From NCBI GenBank assembly GCA_002478575.1, contig DLOX01000256.1, positions 1 through 22,981 on the forward strand: 22,981 nt of DNA. The letters are read 5' to 3'. The position numbers were made by a program, and so were the translations under genes. The stretch is from Sphingomonadales bacterium UBA7473 (lineage in GTDB: Bacteria > Pseudomonadota > Alphaproteobacteria > Sphingomonadales > Sphingomonadaceae). Below, in pieces: positions 14,175 through 21,171 of the stretch; position 1 is the first letter of the stretch; the number at the start of each line of letters is the position of its first letter. A model generated the notes under the pieces. That model saw nothing but the letters and a program-made list of their open reading frames with translations. It was not told where the DNA came from and searched no databases.

Positions 14175-15842
14175 ATGACGTGGGGCATTCAATGGGTTGG
14201 AAGGCTTTTGGCCTTGCTTCTGGCATATCTGCTGGTTGCTGCTCCTCCCGTCACTGCGCATGAATCGCCCCTCCACACCACGCTTGGGCGAGCGTGCGCT
14301 TTGGCGAGCGATGGTCTCGAACGGCCAGAGGAGCTGATATTCAGCCGGTCACGCTTTGATTGCAGTAAGAAGGCCGCTTCCATCTATGGCCCTGTCACTT
14401 GGGGGCTATTTGATGGGCTTAGAGCTTCTGTCGAACCGCATGAGCCCGTTCAATTCCGCCACACTCCGCACCCCTTTCAATCGCAACAGGCTTTTGCAGG
14501 TCTTGCCAATGGACAAGTCATCGAGCTGCAAAGAACCACGCCCAGTGGATCGCTCACGCTTTCGTCTGAGATTATTTCTTATGACCTGCCCACTGCCGGC
14601 TCACCCGTTGTGGCGCTGTTGATCCGCGAAGTCGGCATGCAACATCAGCGCGGGATCGCAACTGACGCGCTAATCATTCCTGCGGCTGAAGCTGCACGCG
14701 AAGACAGTCGGATCATTCTCTTCTTTGCCGTTTTGGGCGGAATTGTGTTCGCGTTGCTCTTCTTCAACTTAGCGCTTTATGCGACGCTTCGTTATTCGTT
14801 CATCCTCACGAATTGCGCGGGCAATGCGGTTATATGCGCCCTTACAATGACTTGGGCGGGGGATATTATCCCCTTCGTGCCGGACGTTAAGCTGATTGAT
14901 AAGATCTCGCTGATGCAATTTGGGATTGCCATCCACTTCGCCTTTTCTGCTTTGTTCATGCTGAGCTTTATCGAACGAGAGAAACTCCATCGCGGCGCCG
15001 TCTGGATTGTTATGGTTCCAGCCTTCTTTGGGATTGCCGCTGCCGCAATGCGCCTGGTCGATGTTCAGTATCATTGGGAGCTTGTGGATCTTATTTTCTA
15101 TGCAGGGCTAGGCATTGGAACCTTTGCCAACCTGTTGGTTGCGATTGACTCGCTTATTCGTGGAAGCTTGGCCGCGCGCATCTATTTGGCTGCGCTCATT
15201 GTGCCGGCCTCACTTGGATTGGCGCGGCTGGTATGGGGACAGCAGTTGACCGATCAAGGCGGGATGTTCCTTGTGATCAGTCCGACCTTGTTCATGGTGA
15301 TGAGTGCGCTTTTAAACTCTCTTGCTGTGAGTTGGCGGATCAGCGTTCTGCTGGCGGAACGTAACCACGCCTATGTGCTGGCCGAAACCGATGCCATGAC
15401 GCGGCTCTTCAATCGGCGGGCGTTTGTCACTCGTGCTCTTGTCGGCGATCATCCGAAGAAACTGGTCCTAATCGATATTGACCGGTTCAAATCGATCAAC
15501 GACAATTTCGGCCATCAAGTCGGGGATGAAGTGATCGAACATCTTGCCGATGTGCTTCGCGCTACAACGCCTCCCGGTGCCGTGATCGGAAGATTGGGAG
15601 GCGAGGAATTTGCTGTCCTCACGGAGGCCGACACGGCATCGGGTCTTTCCGAAGCGATCAGACGGGCCGTAGTTGGATCGCCTTTCCCCAAAGGGCTGAT
15701 GGTGTCTGTCAGCATCGGCACAAGCTTGGCGATCATAACCAATGAACAGCAATGGGCAGAGGCTTATGGTGCTGCCGATGCCGCCCTTTATGAGGCAAAG
15801 CGCAGCGGACGAAATCGTGTCCGTCAGGCAGTTGCTGCTTAG
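14175..15842 (+). CDS. Multi-TM sensor diguanylate cyclase (GGDEF)
   Basis: 555 residues from ATG 14175; a TTG at 14154 adds seven. A signal peptide or first helix (GRLLALLLAYLLVAAPPVTA) leads to a periplasmic domain of about 150 residues, then about seven membrane helices (about 180-400), as in 7TMR-DISM sensors. The C-terminal GGDEF domain has DAMTRLFNRRAF, LVLIDIDRFKSINDNFGH and the active-site RLGGEEF. It should make c-di-GMP in response to a periplasmic ligand. The RxxD inhibitory I-site expected five residues before GGEEF is absent (TTPPGAVIGR), so product inhibition at that site is unlikely. Its stop directly abuts the convergent phnA stop. Confidence 0.88.
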   Translation: MTWGIQWVGRLLALLLAYLLVAAPPVTAHESPLHTTLGRACALASDGLERPEELIFSRSRFDCSKKAASIYGPVTWGLFDGLRASVEPHEPVQFRHTPHPFQSQQAFAGLANGQVIELQRTTPSGSLTLSSEIISYDLPTAGSPVVALLIREVGMQHQRGIATDALIIPAAEAAREDSRIILFFAVLGGIVFALLFFNLALYATLRYSFILTNCAGNAVICALTMTWAGDIIPFVPDVKLIDKISLMQFGIAIHFAFSALFMLSFIEREKLHRGAVWIVMVPAFFGIAAAAMRLVDVQYHWELVDLIFYAGLGIGTFANLLVAIDSLIRGSLAARIYLAALIVPASLGLARLVWGQQLTDQGGMFLVISPTLFMVMSALLNSLAVSWRISVLLAERNHAYVLAETDAMTRLFNRRAFVTRALVGDHPKKLVLIDIDRFKSINDNFGHQVGDEVIEHLADVLRATTPPGAVIGRLGGEEFAVLTEADTASGLSEAIRRAVVGSPFPKGLMVSVSIGTSLAIITNEQQWAEAYGAADAALYEAKRSGRNRVRQAVAA

Positions 15843-16160
15843 TCAGCGCTTTCGAACAAATTCTGCGCGCAGCACCAGCCCCCTGATCCCGTCAAATTTG
15901 CAATCAATTTCCTGAGCGTCACCCGTCAGTCGAATGGATTTGATCACTGTGCCTTGTTTCAAAGTTTGGCCAGCGCCTTTGACGGTGAGATCCTTGATCA
16001 GAGTCACTTGGTCACCATCGGCAAGGATGTTGCCGACCGCATCGCGGAAGATGACTGCGCCATCAGCCTCTGCCTGTTGAGTGCGGAGCGCTAGCTCCGA
16101 CGCTGGCATCCATTCGCCGCTGATTTCATCATAAACATAGTCGTCATCACTGGACGTCAT
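15843..16160 (-). CDS. phnA: PhnA/YjdM-like protein lacking the zinc ribbon
   Basis: 105 residues. The C-terminal domain is typical PhnA: FRDAVGNILADGDQVTLIKDLTVKGAGQTLKQGTVIKSIRLTGDAQEIDCKFDGIRGLVLRAEFVRK. In E. coli YjdM/PhnA the N-terminus has a four-Cys zinc ribbon. Here it reads YVYDEISGEWMPASEL with no cysteine, so the ribbon is degenerate. The name comes from the phosphonate locus, but no phosphonate reaction is proven for this family. The RBS AGGAG lies in the 14-bp gap behind the TauD-like gene, so the two form an operon. Confidence 0.85.
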   Translation of the reverse strand: MTSSDDDYVYDEISGEWMPASELALRTQQAEADGAVIFRDAVGNILADGDQVTLIKDLTVKGAGQTLKQGTVIKSIRLTGDAQEIDCKFDGIRGLVLRAEFVRKR

Positions 16161-16174
16161 TTCAAAGCGCTCCT

Positions 16175-17032
16175 TTATCGCGCAGCATCAAAATAGGGTC
16201 GTTCACCTGCGATGGTCACGCGCTCCATCACGCGCACCGCCGGGAAATAGTCTGATGCCGCATAATGTTGGCTCGCGCGATTATCCCAAAAGGCAATTGA
16301 ATTGGGCTGCCAGCGAAAGCGGCATTGATGCTCAGGAAGCGTCGCTTGTGCATAGAGATGATCAAGCAGCCAGCTGCTCTCTTTCGCGGAAAGCCCGTTG
16401 ATATGGCTGGTAAAGGCCGTGTTGACATAAAGCGTGCGGCGACCAGTTTCTGGGTGCGTGCGGACAACGGGATGTTCTTGCAGCGGATATTGCGCCAGCA
16501 GCTCTTCCCGGCTTGTCTTGAGCTTTTTGGAGAAGACTCGGCTAATGTCATGCACAGCCGTCAACGTGCAGACCCATTCCTGCATTGCAGGGGAGAGAGC
16601 ATCATAAGCGGCATCCATGCTTGCGAACAGCGTGTCGCCGCCAACTTCTGGGATTTCGATGGCGCGGAGGATGGATCCAAGCGAAGGTTGGGCTCGCCAT
16701 GTGACATCGGAATGCCAGAAATTCTCGCTCCCGCGTGATTTTGGACCATGGGCAATGCGCAATATTTCTGGATTGGGCTGATCCTTTGGGGTTGCGGGGT
16801 GAACCTCAAGCGCTCCGAACCGGCGTGCGAAGGCAATATGCTGTTCGGCTGTGATGTCTTGATCACGAAAGAAGATCACGCGGTGATCGAGAAGCGCTTG
16901 GCGGATTGCGGAAATCACATCGTCCGATTGTTCTTGCCGCAAATCCACGCCATGGATTTCTGCGCCGATATGCGGTGACATCGGGCGGGTTTCGATAAGC
17001 GCGGGTGCAGCATAGGCAGCTTGTGTGGCCAT
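16175..17032 (-). CDS. TauD/TfdA-family Fe(II)/2-oxoglutarate dioxygenase
   Basis: 285 residues, the normal TauD length. The iron triad is FWHSD (His107, Asp109) and ASQHYA (His256). The 2-oxoglutarate-binding Arg is expected at Arg271 (VRVMERVTI). Other family segments are HIGAEIHGVDL, HRVIFFRDQDIT, FGALEVHP and GGDTLFASM. TauD itself oxidises taurine to sulfite and aminoacetaldehyde; relatives act on other sulfonates, alkyl sulfates or herbicides. No sulfonate ABC transporter genes are nearby, so taurine is not assured. ATG 17032 has GAGG 8 nt upstream. The phnA-like gene follows after 14 bp. Confidence 0.88.
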   Translation of the reverse strand: MATQAAYAAPALIETRPMSPHIGAEIHGVDLRQEQSDDVISAIRQALLDHRVIFFRDQDITAEQHIAFARRFGALEVHPATPKDQPNPEILRIAHGPKSRGSENFWHSDVTWRAQPSLGSILRAIEIPEVGGDTLFASMDAAYDALSPAMQEWVCTLTAVHDISRVFSKKLKTSREELLAQYPLQEHPVVRTHPETGRRTLYVNTAFTSHINGLSAKESSWLLDHLYAQATLPEHQCRFRWQPNSIAFWDNRASQHYAASDYFPAVRVMERVTIAGERPYFDAAR

Positions 17033-17161
17033 TTCTTGATCCTCTTCCTCTGGCGGATGAGCATGACCTCAAGCTGTGAACCTGTCCAGCGGCGCGTTGC
17101 AATTTACGGCTTCAAACTCTATCGCAAAGCCTGCTCAGTCGCGCACCAAGGATAAGATTCT

Positions 17162-17470
17162 GTGTCCCATGAAAAGCGTATCGTCTATTGCTCTAGTCCG
17201 ACTGATCCCCACGCGTGCCATGGTATCCCGGTGCAGCCTCGCAAAGGCGATTTGGATGTGGTCTGCCCAGTGTGCGCAGGCCATGGCCAATGGAACACCG
17301 AAATCGATCTGGTGAGCCAGCGTTGCAAACGCACTGTCTGCGACAAATGCGATGGACGCGGCTGGATAGAAACGGGCGATGATTTGGTGCCATCGCATGA
17401 TATTCATATGTCAGAAGAAGGCTATCCAATGTGGGTCACGCGGCTGGATCCTTCGGATGATCGGGAGTGA
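17162..17470 (+). CDS. Small zinc-finger-like protein with DnaJ-type CxxCxGxG motifs
   Basis: 102 residues. Two motifs, CPVCAGHG (Cys35, Cys38) and CDKCDGRG (Cys60, Cys63), match the CxxCxGxG units of the DnaJ zinc domain, and they can form one four-Cys zinc site. There is no J domain and no signal peptide. A cytosolic zinc-binding or chaperone-adaptor role is possible but not shown. The start is GTG 17162, with AAGGA 9 nt upstream; an ATG at 17169 is out of frame. It is divergent from the TauD-like gene and is followed by a probable terminator. Confidence 0.72.
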   Translation: MSHEKRIVYCSSPTDPHACHGIPVQPRKGDLDVVCPVCAGHGQWNTEIDLVSQRCKRTVCDKCDGRGWIETGDDLVPSHDIHMSEEGYPMWVTRLDPSDDRE

Positions 17471-17473
17471 AGG

Positions 17474-17500
17474 AAGGGAAATACTCCAAGCTCCCTTTTT
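17474..17500 (+). terminator. Probable rho-independent terminator
   Basis: AAGGGA (17474-17479) pairs with TCCCTT (17492-17497), which runs into a five-T stretch (17496-17500). The loop is 12 nt. It begins four bases after the stop codon of the zinc-finger-like gene. The short stem makes it moderate evidence. Confidence 0.5.
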
Positions 17501-17560
17501 CCTTGTAACCAATTGAAATGCAGTCATAGTTCCCTTGGGGTGGAACAAGGGGGCATAACC

Positions 17561-18508
17561 ATGTTGTTGCGCGGGCCAAAGCGGGAATTTCGAACCTGGA
17601 CTTCTGATTCACGGCGTTGGAATGGCTTTGAGCCAAGGTCCGGCGACATCGTCGTCGCAACTGCACCCAAATGCGGGACGACATGGACGCAGCGGATTGT
17701 GGGCATGTTGCTTCGTCAATCGGCCGCGCCTTTTCCTGTCCAAGATGAACAGCCTTGGATCGATATGCGCAGCGCCCCGATTGAGGATGTGTTGGCGATG
17801 CTCGCTGCACAGCCTGGCCGCCGGTCGATCAAGACCCATTCGCCCTTTGATGCGTTCCCCTTCCACGACGACATGCTCTATATTCATGTGGCAAGAGACC
17901 CACGTGACGCTTGCATGTCTTGGCAAAACCACACGGCAGGATATCTGCCAAGCACATATGCTTGGCTTGATATGAATGGCACAACAGACGAGACGATTGG
18001 CGAGCCTTGGCCTATTCCTCCATCTGATCCACGGGACTTTTTCCGGGCGTTCATGCGGGAGCCTCAATTTGCCCCCTTCACCGAATTTACGATCTCCGAA
18101 TATTGCGACCTTGAACGATCCTATTGGATGGAACGGCATCGCCCCAATGTTCTGATGGTCCACTACAATGACTTGAAGGCTGATCTCGATGGCGAGATGC
18201 GGCGCATTGCCGATTTCTGTAGGATAGAAACGCCAGCCTCGCTTTGGGCCGAGCTTGTGGCCGCAGCAGACTTTGCGGCGATGAAGCGCGATGGCGCTAT
18301 CCTATTGCCGACCGCCGAGATGATCTGGGAAGGCGGGCATGATCGCTTTTTGAACAAGGGTACAAACCGGCGCTGGCTGGATATTGTGACACCAGAGGAT
18401 CTGCATCGCTACGAAACGGAAGCCAACATCGGTATGAGCCCCAATCTTAAAGCTTGGACCGAAGGCGGTCGGTTGACTGCAGGCGACCCAGCGGCGCTCG
18501 GCGATTAG
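17561..18508 (+). CDS. PAPS-dependent sulfotransferase family protein
   Basis: 315 residues, the usual size of soluble sulfotransferases. The 5'-phosphosulfate loop is APKCGTTWTQRI (36-47), the 3'-phosphate motif YIHVARDPRDACMSW (107-121), KTHSPFD supplies the likely catalytic His93, and the C-terminal NKGTNRRWLD is a variant of RKGxxGDWK. It should transfer sulfate from PAPS to a hydroxyl or amine acceptor, which is unknown here. ATG 17561 is preferred, with AAGGGGG 7 nt upstream; an upstream TTG at 17513 has no RBS. It ends 6 bp from the convergent transporter gene. No PAPS synthesis gene is in the window. Confidence 0.88.
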   Translation: MLLRGPKREFRTWTSDSRRWNGFEPRSGDIVVATAPKCGTTWTQRIVGMLLRQSAAPFPVQDEQPWIDMRSAPIEDVLAMLAAQPGRRSIKTHSPFDAFPFHDDMLYIHVARDPRDACMSWQNHTAGYLPSTYAWLDMNGTTDETIGEPWPIPPSDPRDFFRAFMREPQFAPFTEFTISEYCDLERSYWMERHRPNVLMVHYNDLKADLDGEMRRIADFCRIETPASLWAELVAAADFAAMKRDGAILLPTAEMIWEGGHDRFLNKGTNRRWLDIVTPEDLHRYETEANIGMSPNLKAWTEGGRLTAGDPAALGD

Positions 18509-18514
18509 GCAGCG

Positions 18515-19969
18515 TTAGCTCGTGAGCCAGAGCAGTACGAAGAACCCATAGAAGAGCGACATGAAGACAAGCGCAGCTCTGCGCCAAAGGGGAGGGCGCA
18601 GTTCTTCTGGCAGCATTGTTGTGTTGACATAGAGTATGTGAAGCGAAGCAAAGACCATGACGACCCCTGCAATATTGGCCCCGAGTTGAAGCAGGAAAAT
18701 GGGCGCAGCGAGGCCCATCGCGATCAAGCCCCAGATCACGAAAACGGCAAGCACGCTATAATATATGCGGCGTACGTCCCCGCTGCTCCAACGCCTTGCC
18801 CGGTCGCTTCCAACCCACAAGATGTCAGTCACGGCGCGGACGGTTCCCTCGAGGATATCGAGCTGAGTCTTGAACAAAAGCCAAGCCCCCATGAAGGCGA
18901 CGGCAATGGCAAGGCCAGTTCCAGCGCCAAGCGCATTGGCGAGGGCCGCTGCGACGCCGAGCCCTCGGATATCCTCGCCTTGGCTCAAGACAGAGGTGTA
19001 AAGGATTGCCGGCAGCGCCATGCCGAGCAAAGCGCCACAAAAGAAGATGCCCCACTGGTCTGCCCGAACGATCCGCCACCATCCGCGCCAATGCGTCATG
19101 TTGTTGGGGGTTGGAGCAAAGACGCTGCCTGTATCGGCGAGTGGCGCTGCTTTTTCTCCGGCGGCTGCGGCCGAGATATATCCAACCACTCCGCCCATGC
19201 CGAAGCCCTTATCTCGAGACCAATTGGAGAGGGTCAAGTTGCCTACGCCGCCGACGCCAGAATAAGCGGCAAAGGCCCCGATCAGAAACCAATCAGCGTC
19301 TTTCGGCATGAAGTTGAAATCGCCGCTGAACCAGTCATAGCCCACAAAGCCAACCGCTGCAGCAGCCCAGCGCTCTGGTGGGGCAACAATGATGCAAAGG
19401 ATCAACAGCCCGGTGAGCACCGACCCAACCAAGATCCAATTGAGCAGTTCAAGCGTATGTTCAATGCGTCGACCAACCACCAAAATGATCACGCAGGCGA
19501 GGTAGATGGCGACCCCAATCCAATAGACTTGCCCGCTTGAAGCTTCGTCCGCGAGGCTTCCGACAAACAGATAATAGACGGCACCTGCGGCGGCCCCGGC
19601 CCAAGCCGGCCAACCCGTTTGCGCGAGGTACATGAAGGCGTAGACGAAAGCCCAAAAGCGCGCATGGGGCTTGGTCCGCATGAAGCCAATGACTGCAGGT
19701 TCGCCGGAATAGAGCGTGTAGCGGACCAGCTCTGTATTGAGCACAGTCTGGAGGAAAATGGCGATGCTCGACACCCAAAGCAGTGTCAGTCCATATTTGA
19801 CGAACACTGCGGGGCCGACAAGCCATTCGCCGCTTCCAATTGCCGCGCCAAGCAAGATCGCGCCGGGGCCAATGACAGCGAGGATCTGAAGCCCTTGGGT
19901 AGGCGGCGGGGCAGGCAAGTCTGCCTTGTTCCAAGGTTTGAGCCCGGTATGCGCTTCTACTAGAGCCAC
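18515..19969 (-). CDS. Nramp-related (COG1914-like) multi-pass transporter without canonical metal motifs
   Basis: 484 residues with about 11-12 hydrophobic helices. The first helix, IGPGAILLGAAIGSGEWLVGP (33-53), aligns with Nramp TM1, and FLQTVLNTELVRYTLYSGEPAV and the later WLLFKTQLDILEGT segment are typical of Nramp-related proteins. The DPGN metal motif of TM1 is replaced by GSGEW, and the MPH motif of TM6 is missing (ADWFLIGAFAAYSGVGGVGN, 225-244). The ion or solute is therefore unknown; relatives range from Mn/Fe importers to Mg transporters. The start is GTG 19969, with GAGGGG 5 nt upstream. A minority alternative is another LeuT-fold (APC) family. Confidence 0.75.
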   Translation of the reverse strand: MALVEAHTGLKPWNKADLPAPPPTQGLQILAVIGPGAILLGAAIGSGEWLVGPAVFVKYGLTLLWVSSIAIFLQTVLNTELVRYTLYSGEPAVIGFMRTKPHARFWAFVYAFMYLAQTGWPAWAGAAAGAVYYLFVGSLADEASSGQVYWIGVAIYLACVIILVVGRRIEHTLELLNWILVGSVLTGLLILCIIVAPPERWAAAAVGFVGYDWFSGDFNFMPKDADWFLIGAFAAYSGVGGVGNLTLSNWSRDKGFGMGGVVGYISAAAAGEKAAPLADTGSVFAPTPNNMTHWRGWWRIVRADQWGIFFCGALLGMALPAILYTSVLSQGEDIRGLGVAAALANALGAGTGLAIAVAFMGAWLLFKTQLDILEGTVRAVTDILWVGSDRARRWSSGDVRRIYYSVLAVFVIWGLIAMGLAAPIFLLQLGANIAGVVMVFASLHILYVNTTMLPEELRPPLWRRAALVFMSLFYGFFVLLWLTS

Positions 19970-20193
19970 AACATCCCCTCTTTTCCTTGAGGCTGCGGAT
20001 GATGCTCTTGATTGTCAACATGGCCCAATCGCCGTGATGTGTCCGCTTGTGTCCGTCAGAGTGAAATTGGCAATGCTCTCAGGCGATTTCCAGAGCACCG
20101 AAATGCAGTCAGGCCGCCGGGTTGAAACGTCACTGCAGCAGATTTGGGACGATGAACCTCAATCTCACGGCATGGAAAAACGGACCATCTAAC

Positions 20194-20877
20194 TCAAATC
20201 AGCGAAGCCACATCCAAGCTGGCCTTTTCGCGCCGCTTGCTTGACCGCATGGCACCGCCAATCAACCCAAAGCCAAGGATCAGCATGGCCCAAGTCGAAG
20301 GTTCTGGAACCGCGCTTACCGATGAGAAGGAAAAGTCGATATTGTCGATGCCAACATTGGAGCTGTCGGGGCCGAATTTCACCCCGATGCCGTTCGTGCT
20401 CGCCAAGTTTACAGTGAACAGGTTGGATTGATTGCCGGTTCCTACTGAGATGTCGCCCGACGAAAAGAGCACGTTACCGAGCCCATTGAAAATCGTGAAA
20501 CTGGTATTGCGGGTGGTGCTTGGCCATCCCCCAAGCCGGAAGCTGTTCAGGGTCACTGCCCCGGTTTGAAGTGGCGCAAAGAAAACGGATGCGCCGTTCG
20601 CGCCCGGTGTTCCATAGCCGATGCCGAGGAGCTCGCTGTAATTTGTGCCCCAATATCTAAAATTATTGTTCGTATCTGCGGCCAAGCTGCTGTCAAAACG
20701 CCACTCGACATTGACCGAACTTGAATCGCCGTAAGTCTGGTCGATGGCCATACCATTGGAGCAGGGGTTGCCACCCAAGCAAGTTGCATCGTTGAACAAC
20801 AGGACGGTCGCGTGAGCCGGGCTTGCCGCCAACCAGAAAGCCGTGGTTGCCGACAGAAGAGAGAGGAACTTTGCCAT
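20194..20877 (-). CDS. PEPxxWA-CTERM sorting-domain protein
   Basis: 227 residues. An N-terminal signal peptide (FLSLLSATTAFWLAASPAHA) precedes a beta-rich mature domain with Asn/Ser/Thr/Gly bias. A C-terminal sorting signal follows: VPEPSTWA (190-197), a hydrophobic helix LILGFGLIGGAM, and basic SSKRR. PEPxxWA-CTERM proteins are recognised by exosortase at the inner membrane and are associated with surface or exopolymer display. No exosortase lies in the window. Cys33 and Cys39 may form a disulfide. Compared with canonical tails, about a dozen residues (EKASLDVASLI) extend past the basic end. GGAG lies 8 nt before ATG 20877. Confidence 0.88.
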   Translation of the reverse strand: MAKFLSLLSATTAFWLAASPAHATVLLFNDATCLGGNPCSNGMAIDQTYGDSSSVNVEWRFDSSLAADTNNNFRYWGTNYSELLGIGYGTPGANGASVFFAPLQTGAVTLNSFRLGGWPSTTRNTSFTIFNGLGNVLFSSGDISVGTGNQSNLFTVNLASTNGIGVKFGPDSSNVGIDNIDFSFSSVSAVPEPSTWAMLILGFGLIGGAMRSSKRREKASLDVASLI

Positions 20878-20942
20878 GAGATTTACTCCGTACTTTTTTC
20901 AGCTTCGCTATTCGAAGTTCAGAAGGAGCCCCAGCCATCTGG

Positions 20943-20963
20943 CCACCGTGCCGGTGGTTTTTT
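20943..20963 (+). terminator. Orphan + strand terminator-like hairpin
   Basis: CCACCG (20943-20948), loop TGC, CGGTGG (20952-20957), then six T. It is a textbook rho-independent shape on the + strand, but no + strand gene lies upstream of it: the preceding gene is transcribed away on the minus strand. It may end a small RNA starting near 20880, or attenuate a long AbgT leader. Confidence 0.6.
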
Positions 20964-21171
20964 GCACCGTTTCGTTTCTTTGGGATGGGTTGGGGTGAAC
21001 AGCCTCTAACCCGTGCTGAGATCAAAAGCCCCAATCGATATGTACCGGTACAATTGGCTGCGTGATGTTTTTAGATCATGCCTCAGGGCCCCGATTTCGG
21101 ACGAGCAAAGTTGACAATCTGCCCTGTTACGCGCCATTTGGCCCTAGGGAGTGAGGGCATGGAGATGATTC
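20964..21171 (+). promoter_or_regulatory. AbgT upstream region: palindrome, nested inverted repeats, -35-like box
   Basis: The spacer 20878-21171 has no gene. TGTACCGGTACA (21041-21052) is a perfect 12-bp CG-centred palindrome of the kind bound by LacI-family repressors. TTGGGG (20990-20995) can pair with CCCCAA (21029-21034), enclosing CAGC/GCTG (21000-21003, 21015-21018). CCAAT (21031-21035) can instead pair with ATTGG (21053-21057), so the folds exclude each other. TTGACA at 21111-21116 is a possible -35 box. GGAG lies 7 nt before ATG 21172. Confidence 0.4.

Noticed and set aside
16175..18508. TauD-like enzyme, zinc miniprotein and sulfotransferase as one sulfur cluster
   Set aside because: They lie on opposite strands with separate promoters, and no sulfonate transporter or PAPS synthesis gene is near. 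Shared sulfur chemistry may be chance.
18638..19540. 300-residue open frame on the + strand across the Nramp-like gene
   Set aside because: Antisense shadow: no recognisable motif and polar composition, with no RBS that stands out. The minus-strand frame has coherent membrane helices.
19926..20192. 88-residue + strand frame between the transporter and CTERM genes
   Set aside because: Begins inside the transporter gene, has no RBS or recognisable domain, and fills an ordinary promoter-sized spacer (19970-20193).
20990..21057. Assignment of the AbgT leader to a named riboswitch class
   Set aside because: I could not match conserved positions of any known class by eye. A covariance-model scan would be needed.
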